32,086 nucleotides of DNA from Chitinophagales bacterium (GTDB taxonomy: Bacteria > Bacteroidota > Bacteroidia > Chitinophagales > JADIYW01). The DNA is taken from contig JADLAJ010000360.1 in the NCBI GenBank assembly GCA_020848255.1, forward strand, positions 1 to 32,086. The letters are read 5' to 3'. Below, piece by piece: positions 7,885 to 18,065 of the stretch. The position numbers and the translations under genes are program-made. The notes beneath the pieces are model-generated. The model ran no database searches. It worked only from the letters and a program-made list of their open reading frames with translations, and was not told where the DNA came from. Numbering within the stretch: position 1 is the stretch's first letter; the number at the start of each line of letters is the position of its first letter.

Positions 7885-8829
7885 ATGAAACTTCTGTACA
7901 CCTTTATTATCTGCTTGTGTTGCGTATCTGTATTTGCTGAAGGCATGCACATCAAAGGTGTGATAAAAGACATGGATACTCAACAACCCGTAAGCGGAGC
8001 TTTTATATTAATAACCTTCTATAAAGGGATAGAATTTTCTGATGTCACGGATTCTCTTGGTCAATATGATATAACTACCAAAACTTTATTTCCTGTAGGG
8101 TATTATTCGGTTGAAATTGAAGCAAAGAATTATAATACACGCAGTGGATTTGCAAAAATATTGAAAGAGAGTTTTTTGGATTTTACAATTAAAAATAAAG
8201 ACCCCAAAGTGGTTACAGCAGCAGCGCCCCTTATATTGAAGCCCGAACCGGTAAAACCAGTCTTGGAAGGATATGCAACGAACAATCTTGTTTTTCTAAT
8301 AGATATTTCTTCTTCTATGAACACAGCAGAAAAAATGCCCTTACTGAAGGAATCCTTGAAATATCTGGTGAATGAATTACGACCCACCGACATAGTGGCA
8401 ATTCTAACGTTCTCTAATTTCGTGAAAGAGGTATTGCCATCCACAGCTGCTACAGACAAAGCATTAATTACGAAAACAATTGACGGACTGACATTTGGTA
8501 GCACCTCACAGGGCGGATCCGCATTGGATGTTGCATACAAAACAGCTCTTAAGAATTTTGTGCAAAAAGGAAACAACCGTATTGTACTTGCCAGCGACGG
8601 TATATTCACTTCCGGTGAAAAGGATTACAAAAAAATGCAGCAGGTCATTGAATCCGGAGCAGATAAAAATATTACCTTGTCTGTGTTTTGTTTCGGAAAA
8701 AATACGGAGTATGTAAAAACCAAACTGAAAAAACTGACAGCCACTGGAAACGGGAACTTTGCAATAATTACCAGTTTAGAAGAAGGAAAACAACATATGC
8801 TGGAAGAAGCCAAAGCTGTAAAGAATTAA
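7885..8829 (+). CDS. VWA-domain protein with N-terminal carboxypeptidase-regulatory-like domain
   Basis: Signal peptide; HIKGVIKDMDTQQPVSGAFILI...; MIDAS FLIDISSSMNTAEKM; ASDGIFTSG. Confidence 0.88.
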   Translation: MKLLYTFIICLCCVSVFAEGMHIKGVIKDMDTQQPVSGAFILITFYKGIEFSDVTDSLGQYDITTKTLFPVGYYSVEIEAKNYNTRSGFAKILKESFLDFTIKNKDPKVVTAAAPLILKPEPVKPVLEGYATNNLVFLIDISSSMNTAEKMPLLKESLKYLVNELRPTDIVAILTFSNFVKEVLPSTAATDKALITKTIDGLTFGSTSQGGSALDVAYKTALKNFVQKGNNRIVLASDGIFTSGEKDYKKMQQVIESGADKNITLSVFCFGKNTEYVKTKLKKLTATGNGNFAIITSLEEGKQHMLEEAKAVKN

Positions 8830-9443
8830 CTGCAGATAACTATCTTTTTTGTTTCAAAGAATTCTTCATCAAATAACTCTTTAAGTTCTACAATGCGGAT
8901 ATTTTTTCGAATATGCTGAAACTCTTCTTTTAAATCTCCGCCTTTCAGGGCAATTATTTTTTTCGGATGCTTGTTTTTACTCCAGAAAATAAGGTCGCTC
9001 ATTTTTGCCACAGCGCGTGTTACTACATAATCCATATCGTCTCTTATGTTTTCCGCGCGTTCCACCACTGCCGTTACATTTTTTAATTGTAAGGCTCCTG
9101 CAACTTCTTTCACCACTGTAATTTTCTTTGCGATGGAATCTGTCAGGATGAAATTCGTTTCAGGAAAAAAGATAGCTAATGGAATGCCGGGAAAGCCGCC
9201 GCCAGTACCGATATCTAAAATAGTTTCACCTTTTTGAAAAGTAATGACTTTTGCAATAGATAAGGAATGCATCACATGACGTTCGTAAAAGTTTTCTACA
9301 TCTTTACGCGAAATCACATTTATTTTTTCATTCCATTCCGTATATAACGGCAATAACTGTTCCAGCTGTTTTAATTGCTCGACAGATAAGTCAGAAAAGT
9401 ATTTTTGTATAATGTCCAATATTTTGTTTTTTAGTAATGTCAT
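8826..9443 (-). CDS. rsmG: 16S rRNA (guanine-N7) methyltransferase RsmG
   Basis: LYTEWNEKINVISRKD, ERHVMHSLSIAK, ILDIGTGGGFPGIPLAIFFPE, RAENI, VTRAVAKM. Confidence 0.95.
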   Translation of the reverse strand: MTLLKNKILDIIQKYFSDLSVEQLKQLEQLLPLYTEWNEKINVISRKDVENFYERHVMHSLSIAKVITFQKGETILDIGTGGGFPGIPLAIFFPETNFILTDSIAKKITVVKEVAGALQLKNVTAVVERAENIRDDMDYVVTRAVAKMSDLIFWSKNKHPKKIIALKGGDLKEEFQHIRKNIRIVELKELFDEEFFETKKIVICS

Positions 9444-9517
9444 TGTGTGGTTCGAAGCAATCTCTTGATTTTTTGTTAGATTGCTTCATTTCTTCCGAAG
9501 TTTCGGAACGCAATGAC
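9439..9517. repeat. Intergenic inverted-repeat element overlapping the rsmG start codon
   Basis: Outer gtcattg/caatgac and inner gaagcaatct (9454-9463)/agattgcttc (9478-9487) arms, perfect 10-bp inner stem. Confidence 0.7.
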
Positions 9518-9523
9518 GGTGAA

Positions 9524-10699
9524 CTATTTCGCGTAAGCAAACGCATTATAATTTGCCATCACAAAATCCTGATAACAACGTATCAGTTGTTCTTTTGAAC
9601 GTTCTACCATGTCAAATGAATTGGGGAATAATGCAGGTGGATTTCCGAGTTTGCTCAATGTTGCAGTACTTAATGCATCTCTGTTACCGTATACCTGAAA
9701 ATAAGAATAATCAAATGCCGCGTTTCCGCTGCATTTCTGATTTTTGATATAATCTTTCGTCTGCGCATCATAAATAGTAGCATCACCAAAAACCTGAGCT
9801 GTTTTATTCATGCGGGTCTCTTTCACCTGACAACTTATCTTAGCATATTTCGGAATTTTAATGTCATTACCAAGAGAGTCTTTCTGAACATTTCCTCTGC
9901 TGTCCAGCACATACTGCCAACCGTCTTCAATCGTTTTTTCTTCCACTGTATTAAATTCTTTCAGGGCATCCGGAGAAACCTGAATATCGTATAAGTTCAG
10001 CTTTACAACATAATCATACACCACATTGTCTTTTCTTCTGTAATCTATATTTACCCATTGATCCCTTTGTGTCAGTTTTACATTATCTACAATGCTTTGT
10101 TCAAAAGAAGGAGGCACCATTAGTGTTGGATTCCTTTCTACTATAAGCAATACATAATTTTTTCCCTTAGCCAATGCCTGATCCATCAGCTCGTTTACGT
10201 CTTTATAATTAATATAGAATTTTTTTGACGCAGCAAAATAATCTAAAGACTGGCGGATGGAACTTTTAACTCCCGAATTCAATAATTTTACTCCCTGGTC
10301 ATAATAAAATTGTGCTGCATTTTGTTTTGATTCTTCTAAAACACTGCTAAAATTAAACGTTTCAATAATCGCTTCATCACCATTGGTATAATGCAGCGGC
10401 AGTAATCGTAACACATTATTTTGTCTTGTATTGATTTTTGTATACAGGTCAAATATTTCTTCCCAACGTTCGCCGTTGTTCAGTGATTTTAGCACCGTAA
10501 TCTGTTGTTTATCTCTGTCAAATGCAGCTTTGTACGATTTTTCAAACATGGAAAGCTCCTCATCATCAAAATTATTTGTCTTTAAAAATTGGGATATTAC
10601 ACTGTCATAATCCCGGCTTTCAAAGCTTTTCTTAATGCTTTGACAAGAAAATATGGATATGCTAAGCAGAAGAATGGATAATTGTCTAAAAAATTTCAT
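9524..10699 (-). CDS. Lipoprotein of unknown function with TPR-like N-terminal part
   Basis: MKFFRQLSILLLSISIFSCQS lipobox; 391-aa open frame with normal codon use. Confidence 0.75.
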   Translation of the reverse strand: MKFFRQLSILLLSISIFSCQSIKKSFESRDYDSVISQFLKTNNFDDEELSMFEKSYKAAFDRDKQQITVLKSLNNGERWEEIFDLYTKINTRQNNVLRLLPLHYTNGDEAIIETFNFSSVLEESKQNAAQFYYDQGVKLLNSGVKSSIRQSLDYFAASKKFYINYKDVNELMDQALAKGKNYVLLIVERNPTLMVPPSFEQSIVDNVKLTQRDQWVNIDYRRKDNVVYDYVVKLNLYDIQVSPDALKEFNTVEEKTIEDGWQYVLDSRGNVQKDSLGNDIKIPKYAKISCQVKETRMNKTAQVFGDATIYDAQTKDYIKNQKCSGNAAFDYSYFQVYGNRDALSTATLSKLGNPPALFPNSFDMVERSKEQLIRCYQDFVMANYNAFAYAK

Positions 10700-10967
10700 T
10701 GATATTTTTTTTGTTGTATGGTATAATGAATTATGTGTATAAAAACCGTACCAAATTAGGTAAAAAATCTCCGCGAACTAAAAAATCTTTTTAAAAGTTC
10801 CACAACTTTCTTGTAAAGTCTAAAGAAATGTTAAGCGTACATTAAATTCTTTTTTTTACTGTTTAACTTCTTTTTGAACTATTCTGATAATCAATAAAAT
10901 ACAATTTATTTAAATTCATTCTAAATAGAGAATTATCAACACTTTATGCGAATTAGCGGTTGAATAC

Positions 10968-10975
10968 TATATTTG
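10968..10975 (+). promoter_or_regulatory. Bacteroidota-type -7 element TATATTTG upstream of actA
   Basis: Matches TAnnTTTG 25 nt before the ATG at 11000; no clear -33 TTTG at standard spacing. Confidence 0.45.
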
Positions 10976-10999
10976 CAACCGAGAAAAATTAGATAAATA

Positions 11000-12283
11000 A
11001 TGTATTCTTGTAAACCAATCAGAAAAATCCTCGCTTTAATAGTAATTACTTTATTTCTATCTCTGTCATCCACCTCCTTTGCAGCGGTTGCTGTACCGGA
11101 TGTTGCGGCTACAGACGCAGCAGGTGTGGAAAGAGCTAAGGCAGGTATGGCTTTGTATAAAGCGAACTGTACCTCTTGTCATGCAATTGACAGAAAAGTA
11201 GTTGGACCGGCACTGGCAGGTGTTTGGGACAGATGGGAAAGTGAAGCAAAACTTGTTGCCTGGGTGCAAAACTCTTCTAAACTGATAGCCAGCGGTGACG
11301 CATATGCTAATAAGGTTTTTAATGAGAACAACAAATCTGTAATGTCAGCATTTCCTCAGTTAACAGCTGAGCAGGTTATGGACATCCTGATTTACGTAAA
11401 AAATCCGGGAGTAGCAGAACCGGCAAAAGCAGCAACTTCAACTGATGCTGGAGCAACTGCTGGTGGTGCTGAAAATAAAGGTGCTTCTGCATGGTATATT
11501 TGGGCCTTGGTAGCATTTTTGGTAGTGCTGGCTTTATTGCTGTGGACAGTAACGTCTAAATTAGACAAAGCAGTTAGAGAAAAAGCAGGTGAGGTAGTGG
11601 AAGAAATTCCGTTGGCTAAAAAAGTATTCAGTAATAAAACATTTAAAGTATTAATGCTGATTGGTTCTATATTGTTGGTATTCAATATCTTCGGTGGAGC
11701 TATCGATTTAGGTCGGTCTCAGGGATACGCACCGGATCAACCGATTAAATTCTCTCACGCATTACACGTAGGTCAGAATAAGATTGAATGTCAGTATTGC
11801 CATACCGGTGTGGAGAAAAGTAAACACGCAAGTATTCCGGGTACTCAGATTTGTATGAACTGTCACAAATATGTGCAGCAAGGACCGAAATACGGTAAAG
11901 ATGAGATTGCAAAAATCTACGACTATGCAGGCTGGGATGTGGACAAGCAAAAATTCACGCAAGCTCCTAAGAATATCGAATGGGTGAAAATTCACAACTT
12001 ACCGGATCACGTATATTTCAATCACTCTCAGCATGTAAAGGTGGGTGGTGTTAAATGTCAGACTTGCCACGGTAAAGTGGAAGAGTACGAAGTGATGAAA
12101 CAATTCGCTCCTTTATCTATGGGATGGTGTATCAACTGTCACAGACAAACGGAAGTGAAATTTGCTGAAAATAAATATTATTCCGTATTCCAGAAATATC
12201 AGGACGAATTGAAAAAAGGCACTAAGTCTAAAGTAACAGTAGAAGATATTGGTGGTACAGAATGTCAAAAATGTCATTATTAA
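11000..12283 (+). CDS. actA: Alternative complex III subunit A: N-terminal monoheme cytochrome c domain plus five-heme domain
   Basis: Six CxxCH motifs (CTSCH, CQYCH, CMNCH, CQTCH, CINCH, CQKCH), TM between the domains, followed by actB. Confidence 0.93.
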   Translation: MYSCKPIRKILALIVITLFLSLSSTSFAAVAVPDVAATDAAGVERAKAGMALYKANCTSCHAIDRKVVGPALAGVWDRWESEAKLVAWVQNSSKLIASGDAYANKVFNENNKSVMSAFPQLTAEQVMDILIYVKNPGVAEPAKAATSTDAGATAGGAENKGASAWYIWALVAFLVVLALLLWTVTSKLDKAVREKAGEVVEEIPLAKKVFSNKTFKVLMLIGSILLVFNIFGGAIDLGRSQGYAPDQPIKFSHALHVGQNKIECQYCHTGVEKSKHASIPGTQICMNCHKYVQQGPKYGKDEIAKIYDYAGWDVDKQKFTQAPKNIEWVKIHNLPDHVYFNHSQHVKVGGVKCQTCHGKVEEYEVMKQFAPLSMGWCINCHRQTEVKFAENKYYSVFQKYQDELKKGTKSKVTVEDIGGTECQKCHY

Positions 12284-12313
12284 TATTCAAGAACTCAATT
12301 AACCTATATATAA

Positions 12314-15300
12314 ATGAGTAACAAAAAATATTGGACGAGCTTGGATGAGTTAAATGAAACTCCTCAATACAAAGAACAAGCTGCAAAGGAATTTAATTTT
12401 GAAATCGACGCAAACGATGCGGTAGATAATGGTGGAACAAATCGCCGTGATTTCCTGAAAGCAATGGGTTTCAGTGTATCTGTGGCTGCATTGGCTTCTG
12501 CATGTAAAATTCCTACACACAAAGCAATTCCTTACACACTGGATACCAGAAAAGCAGTTCCCGAAGTTACACCGGGAGTAGCTGATTATTTTGCTACTAC
12601 GTTTTACGATGGTAATGACTGTATTAATATTTTGGTAAAAACAAGAGAAGGTCGCCCAATTAAAATTGAAGGAAATACTGATTCTCCTTTTACATTAGGC
12701 GGAACAAACGCAAGAGCACAGGCTTCTGTATTGAGTTTGTATGATGTAACACGTTTGGCTACACCAACTATTAAGAATAAAAAGGCTGACTGGAAAACAG
12801 TAGATGCTGAAATTACTGCAAAACTGGATGCAATTGCAAAAAGTGGCGGTAAAATCGCATTAGTTACAGGTACTGTGGCTTCTGTGATTACCAAAAAAGC
12901 GATTGAAAAATTTGCAGCAAAATATCCAACCACTACTGTAGTTAGCTATGATGCGATTTCTAACTATGCAACAAGAAAAGCAAACCAGACAAGTATTGGT
13001 GCTGCAATCATCCCTTCTATTAATTATGATAAAGCAGATGTTATTGTTGGTTTTAATACAGACTTTTTAGGTACCGGAATTTCTTCCGTAGAAAATACAA
13101 AGAAATATATCGCAAACAGAGTACCTACAAAAGAAAATCCAAAAATGTCCCGTCACCACCAGTTTCAGTCTACCATGACGATTACAGGTGCAAGTGCGGA
13201 TTACAGATATCCTATTAATCCATCTGAAGAAAAGCAAGCATTAATCAATTTGTTAGCAGCAGTTGGCGGTTCAGTAAGTAGTGTTAAAAACCTTTCAGGA
13301 AAAGACGCTAATGATGGTATTGCTAAAGTGGCTAAAGAATTAATAGCTGCAAAAGGAAAATCTGTTGTGGTTTCCGGTACTAATGATGTAGAGATACAAT
13401 TATTGGTGAACGCGATCAACGGTACTTTGGGTAATTACGGCAGTGTAATTGATACTGCAAACAACTATAATTTAAAATCAGGAAACGATGAAGCATTGGC
13501 TGCATTGGCAAATGATTTAAAAGCAGGTGCATACAAAGGAATTATTTTAATAGGAGCAAATCCTGTTTACAATACACCTTACTCAGAAATATTTAAAGAA
13601 GCTATCAAAAAAGCGGAATTATCCGTTTCTACGGCAGACAGACCGGACGAATCAGCTCAGTTCGGACAGTATATTGCTCCGGATTCACATTACTTAGAGT
13701 CTTGGGATATTATTGCGCCTAAATCTGGTTTCTACGGATTCGTACAGCCTACTATTTCAGCGTTATTTGATACCCGTCAGGTTGCAGAATCCTTATTTAC
13801 ATGGGCAGGAGATACTACACCGATAGCACAAATCGTGCAAAATGAAGTAGCAGCAATCTCAGGTGGAAATTACCAGACAGCAATACAGGCAGGTTTCTTC
13901 GGTAGCGTTGCGGCTGGCAGCGGTGCAGGTGCCAATGTGGGTGCATCAGTAGCAGGTGTAAAAACAGAAACAGCAGCACCGAAAGGAATGGAAGTAATCT
14001 TCTACGAAAAAGTGGGTTTAGGTGACGGAACTTATGCAAATAACCCGTTCTTACAGGAATTACCGGATCCGGTAGCTAAAGTAACCTGGGATAACTATGT
14101 TACGATACCATATTCTTATGCTAAATCAAAAGGTATCGATCCTCAGCCATCTGAGAAAAATGTACCAATAGCAAAAGTAACTATCAACGGTAAATCTATT
14201 GAATTGCCGGTGGTTGTTCAGTTTGGACAGGCAGCAAATACTTTAGCCATTGCTTTAGGTTACGGTCGTGAGAAAGCGGGTAAAGCCGGTGACATGGTAG
14301 GTAAAAGTGTATATCCTTTTGTTAAATCAGCAAACGGTGCCGCTTCTTACTCTACAGATGGCGCAACGATTGAATTAACAGGTAAAACATACGAGCTGGG
14401 ATTAAACCAAACGTATCATACCCTGATGGAAGATAACAGTCTTCCAATGCGTTCTAAAAAATACAGAGGTGAAATCGTTAAAGAAACGACTTTAGCTGAA
14501 TACAAAAAGAACGAGCACGCAGGTAACGAAGACAGAGAGAAAATTAAAGAAGAATTCAGTCATTCATTATACGACGGCTATAAACCAAATGACTACAAAC
14601 AAGGTCATCACTGGGGAATGGTGGTTGATTTAAATGCATGTATCGGTTGCGGTTCATGTGTGGTTTCCTGCAGTATTGAAAATAACGTTCCTGTTGTTGG
14701 AAAACGCCAGGTATACCGTTCACAGGAAATGCACTGGATGCGTATCGACCGTTATTACAACGGTAATCCGGACAATCCGGATGTTTCTTTCCAGCCGATG
14801 ATGTGTCAGCATTGCAACAACGCACCATGCGAAAACGTTTGTCCGGTGAATGCAACGAACCACAGTTCGGAAGGTTTGAATCAAATGGCTTATAACAGAT
14901 GTATCGGTACAAGATATTGTGCGAATAACTGTCCTTATAAAGTACGTCGTTTCAACTGGTTAGATTATCAGGGAGCAGATAGCTTTGGTAAATTCAACGA
15001 CGGTAAACGTTCATTCACAGATACAGAAGCACAATCTTACATGTTCGAAGATTTAACCAGAATGGTATTGAATCCGGATGTAGTAACACGTTCCCGCGGG
15101 GTAATCGAAAAATGTTCTTTCTGTGTTCAACGAATTCAGGAAGGAAAATTAACTGCAAAAAAAGAAGGTCGTCCGTTGAAAGATGGAGATGTGAAATCAG
15201 CTTGTCAGACAGCTTGTCCTACAAATGCCATCACATTTGGTGACCAGAATAATAAAGAAAGCGTGGTAGCAAAAACTTTTGAAACCAGCGGAAGAAATTA

Positions 15301-15412
15301 CTATGTTCTGGAAGAACAACATTTCCTTTCTGCAGTTGGCTATCAGGTAAAAGTTAGAAATAAAGACGAAGAACCGGCACAATATTTCATAGATAAACCG
15401 TCGGAAGTTTAA
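12314..15412 (+). CDS. actB: Alternative complex III subunit B (molybdopterin-oxidoreductase-like plus ferredoxin-like Fe-S domain)
   Basis: TAT signal NRRDFLKAMGFSVSVAALASAC; C-terminal Fe-S cysteine clusters CIGCGSCVVSC, CQHCNNAPCENVCP, CIGTRYCANNCP, CSFC...CQTACP. Confidence 0.96.
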   Translation: MSNKKYWTSLDELNETPQYKEQAAKEFNFEIDANDAVDNGGTNRRDFLKAMGFSVSVAALASACKIPTHKAIPYTLDTRKAVPEVTPGVADYFATTFYDGNDCINILVKTREGRPIKIEGNTDSPFTLGGTNARAQASVLSLYDVTRLATPTIKNKKADWKTVDAEITAKLDAIAKSGGKIALVTGTVASVITKKAIEKFAAKYPTTTVVSYDAISNYATRKANQTSIGAAIIPSINYDKADVIVGFNTDFLGTGISSVENTKKYIANRVPTKENPKMSRHHQFQSTMTITGASADYRYPINPSEEKQALINLLAAVGGSVSSVKNLSGKDANDGIAKVAKELIAAKGKSVVVSGTNDVEIQLLVNAINGTLGNYGSVIDTANNYNLKSGNDEALAALANDLKAGAYKGIILIGANPVYNTPYSEIFKEAIKKAELSVSTADRPDESAQFGQYIAPDSHYLESWDIIAPKSGFYGFVQPTISALFDTRQVAESLFTWAGDTTPIAQIVQNEVAAISGGNYQTAIQAGFFGSVAAGSGAGANVGASVAGVKTETAAPKGMEVIFYEKVGLGDGTYANNPFLQELPDPVAKVTWDNYVTIPYSYAKSKGIDPQPSEKNVPIAKVTINGKSIELPVVVQFGQAANTLAIALGYGREKAGKAGDMVGKSVYPFVKSANGAASYSTDGATIELTGKTYELGLNQTYHTLMEDNSLPMRSKKYRGEIVKETTLAEYKKNEHAGNEDREKIKEEFSHSLYDGYKPNDYKQGHHWGMVVDLNACIGCGSCVVSCSIENNVPVVGKRQVYRSQEMHWMRIDRYYNGNPDNPDVSFQPMMCQHCNNAPCENVCPVNATNHSSEGLNQMAYNRCIGTRYCANNCPYKVRRFNWLDYQGADSFGKFNDGKRSFTDTEAQSYMFEDLTRMVLNPDVVTRSRGVIEKCSFCVQRIQEGKLTAKKEGRPLKDGDVKSACQTACPTNAITFGDQNNKESVVAKTFETSGRNYYVLEEQHFLSAVGYQVKVRNKDEEPAQYFIDKPSEV

Positions 15413-15442
15413 TAATTAATAAAAGTCGTAAAGTAAGATATA

Positions 15443-16882
15443 ATGGCAAGTCATTTTGAATCACCACTACGCGAACCGTTAATATTCGGTAATAAAACGT
15501 ATAAACAAATTACAAACGATATCGTTGGGCCAACTACCGGTAAAGTACAGCCTAAATGGTTGTTCTGGACTTTGGTATCTGCAGCTGTTGCGGGATTGTT
15601 TGTGTTTTGTATCACCTGGGAAGTTTGTTTTGGTATTGGTACCTGGGGTGCCAACAAAACGGTAGGTTGGGCTTGGGATATCACCAACTTCGTTTGGTGG
15701 ATCGGTATCGGTCACGCAGGAACGCTGATTTCAGCTATCTTATTATTATTCCGTCAGAAATGGCGTACAGGGGTTAACCGTGCAGCGGAAGCGATGACGA
15801 TTTTCGCGGTTGTCTGTGCAGGTCAGTTTCCTATTTTCCACATGGGACGTGTTTGGGATGCATTTTTCATCTTCCCTTATCCGAATACAAGAGGACCACT
15901 TTGGGTAAACTTTACCTCTCCCTTACTTTGGGACGTATTTGCGATTTCTACTTATTTTACCGTTTCTTTATTATTCTGGTATACAGGTTTAGTTCCGGAT
16001 TTCGGTACTATTCGTGACCAGTCTAAAACACCAGGCAGATGGAAATTCTACAATTTCTTAAGTTTCGGATGGGTAGGAAGTGCTAAACACTGGGAACGAT
16101 GGGAATCACTTTCATTAATTTTAGCAGGTTTATCAACTCCATTAGTATTATCCGTACATACGATAGTATCCTTTGACTTCGCAACTTCCGTTGTTCCTGG
16201 CTGGCATACCACCATCATGCCTCCATACTTCGTAGCGGGTGCGATTTTCTCAGGATTTGCGATGGTATTAACGTTAATGTTAGTGGCTCGTCACGTAATG
16301 AATTTACAGGATTACATCACACTGGCTCACATTGAGTCGATGAATAAAGTAATGTTGTTAACCGGTACTATGGTAGGTATAGCTTATTTAACAGAACTTT
16401 TCACAGCTTGGTATTCCGGAAATATGTATGAAAGTTATGCATTCGCCAACAGAGCATTTGGTCCTTATTGGTGGGCATACTGGAGTATGATGTTCTGTAA
16501 CTTAGTATCACCGCAGGTGTTCTGGTTCAGAAAATTAAGAAGAAATCTTTGGGTTACTTTTGCGATGTCTATTTTGATTAACATAGGTATGTGGTTCGAG
16601 CGTTTCGTGATTATCGTAATCTCTTTGCACAGAGACTATTTACCATCAAGCTGGGTTTACTATTCTCCAACATGGGTAGAAATAGGCATTTTCGTAGGAA
16701 CAATTGGATTATTTATGACCTTGTTCTTATTATTCTGCAGATTCTTCCCGGCAATTGCTATTGCAGAGGTGAAATCTATCCTGAAAGTATCAGGTAATCA
16801 GTACAGACAAGGACAATTAGATGAAGTAAAAGATCAGGAAGTATACAAAAATACATCAGTAGAAGCTGGAACCTGGGATTAA
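15443..16882 (+). CDS. actC: Alternative complex III subunit C (NrfD-like)
   Basis: Polytopic NrfD/PsrC-like sequence (NFVWWIGIGHAGTLISAILLLFRQKWRTGVNRAAEAMT), operon position. Confidence 0.96.
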   Translation: MASHFESPLREPLIFGNKTYKQITNDIVGPTTGKVQPKWLFWTLVSAAVAGLFVFCITWEVCFGIGTWGANKTVGWAWDITNFVWWIGIGHAGTLISAILLLFRQKWRTGVNRAAEAMTIFAVVCAGQFPIFHMGRVWDAFFIFPYPNTRGPLWVNFTSPLLWDVFAISTYFTVSLLFWYTGLVPDFGTIRDQSKTPGRWKFYNFLSFGWVGSAKHWERWESLSLILAGLSTPLVLSVHTIVSFDFATSVVPGWHTTIMPPYFVAGAIFSGFAMVLTLMLVARHVMNLQDYITLAHIESMNKVMLLTGTMVGIAYLTELFTAWYSGNMYESYAFANRAFGPYWWAYWSMMFCNLVSPQVFWFRKLRRNLWVTFAMSILINIGMWFERFVIIVISLHRDYLPSSWVYYSPTWVEIGIFVGTIGLFMTLFLLFCRFFPAIAIAEVKSILKVSGNQYRQGQLDEVKDQEVYKNTSVEAGTWD

Positions 16883-16909
16883 TTTTTAAAATTCATTATT
16901 AGAAATAAT

Positions 16910-17440
16910 ATGAGCGATACAAAAAAATATTTAGTAGGAATGTTCGACGACGACGATGTGTTATTACACGCCGTTAAGGATGTGCGAAATGCAGGTTATG
17001 AAATTACCGATGCATTTACACCATTTCCTGTGCATGGTTTGGAACATGCAATGGGTTTAGAACCCACTCGTATTCATACAGCAGGTTTCTTCTTTGGAGC
17101 AACAGGCTTAACCGTTGCATTAAGTATGATTACGTTTATCAATAAGTTTAACTATCCTACAGATTATGGTGGTAAACCAAATTTCGGATTACTGGCATAT
17201 GTTCCGATTACATTCGAACATACCGTTTTGTTTTCCGCAATAGGGATGACTGTTTCTTTCTATTATTTATGTAAACTTTGGCCGGGTAAAAAGCCGAAAA
17301 TCATAGATGAAAGAACAACAGATCATTTATTTGCATTAACATTTGAACTAGACAGTACTAAAGATGCTAACTATGTAAATGCAGTTTCTGAATTACTGAA
17401 AAAAGAAGGCGCTATCGAAGTTTATCAAAAAGAAGTATAA
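16910..17440 (+). CDS. actD: Alternative complex III subunit D (DUF3341)
   Basis: KYLVGMFDDDDVLLHAVKDVRNAGYEITDAFTPFPVHGLEHAMGL; operon position. Confidence 0.95.
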   Translation: MSDTKKYLVGMFDDDDVLLHAVKDVRNAGYEITDAFTPFPVHGLEHAMGLEPTRIHTAGFFFGATGLTVALSMITFINKFNYPTDYGGKPNFGLLAYVPITFEHTVLFSAIGMTVSFYYLCKLWPGKKPKIIDERTTDHLFALTFELDSTKDANYVNAVSELLKKEGAIEVYQKEV

Positions 17441-17444
17441 CATC

Positions 17445-18044
17445 ATGTTGAAACAATATCAAATCATATTTATCGTTTTAGTGCTTGGTCTTACATCTTG
17501 TATCCGAAGTTCTAAACAGCCGGGAAGACAATACATGCCCGATATGGCTGAAGCAGTTGCTTATGAGGCCGGTTCTCCAAACCCTATTTTTAAGGATGGA
17601 AAAACGAATCAACTGGCACCTGCAGGAAGCATGGCAAGAGGAAAGTATATCTATCCTTTATCGGATTCCGATTATGAGAAATCCGCATCAGTGATAACAG
17701 ATCCTTTTACTTTCACGAAAGATGAAATAGAAGGAGAGGGTAAAAATCTGTTCACTGTTAACTGCGCTATTTGCCATGGTGAAAAAGGAGATGGACAAGG
17801 GTATCTTGTTCAGATTAATAAATTCCCGCCACCACCGTCATATTTATCAGAACCATTATTGTCTCTGGCAGATGGTAAAAGATATCATACATTGATGTAT
17901 GGTAAAAATATGATGGGTTCTTACGCATCACAATTAAATCACAGAGAACGTTGGTTGGTATTAAGTTACGTGAAATCACTGCAGGCAGCAAGCAAACCTG
18001 CAGCAGTTTCATCTGAAAAAACTGACTCAACTAAAACTAAATAA
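17445..18044 (+). CDS. actE: Alternative complex III subunit E, monoheme cytochrome c lipoprotein
   Basis: Lipobox GLTSC; CAICHGEKGDGQG; YHTLMYGKNMMGSYASQL. Confidence 0.94.
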   Translation: MLKQYQIIFIVLVLGLTSCIRSSKQPGRQYMPDMAEAVAYEAGSPNPIFKDGKTNQLAPAGSMARGKYIYPLSDSDYEKSASVITDPFTFTKDEIEGEGKNLFTVNCAICHGEKGDGQGYLVQINKFPPPPSYLSEPLLSLADGKRYHTLMYGKNMMGSYASQLNHRERWLVLSYVKSLQAASKPAAVSSEKTDSTKTK

Positions 18045-18065
18045 TAATTTAAACAGATTCTCGCA

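Noticed and set aside
14556-14912. 118-aa minus-strand ORF inside actB
   Set aside because: Antisense shadow of the Fe-S domain coding region; the Cys pattern is a by-product of the sense sequence.
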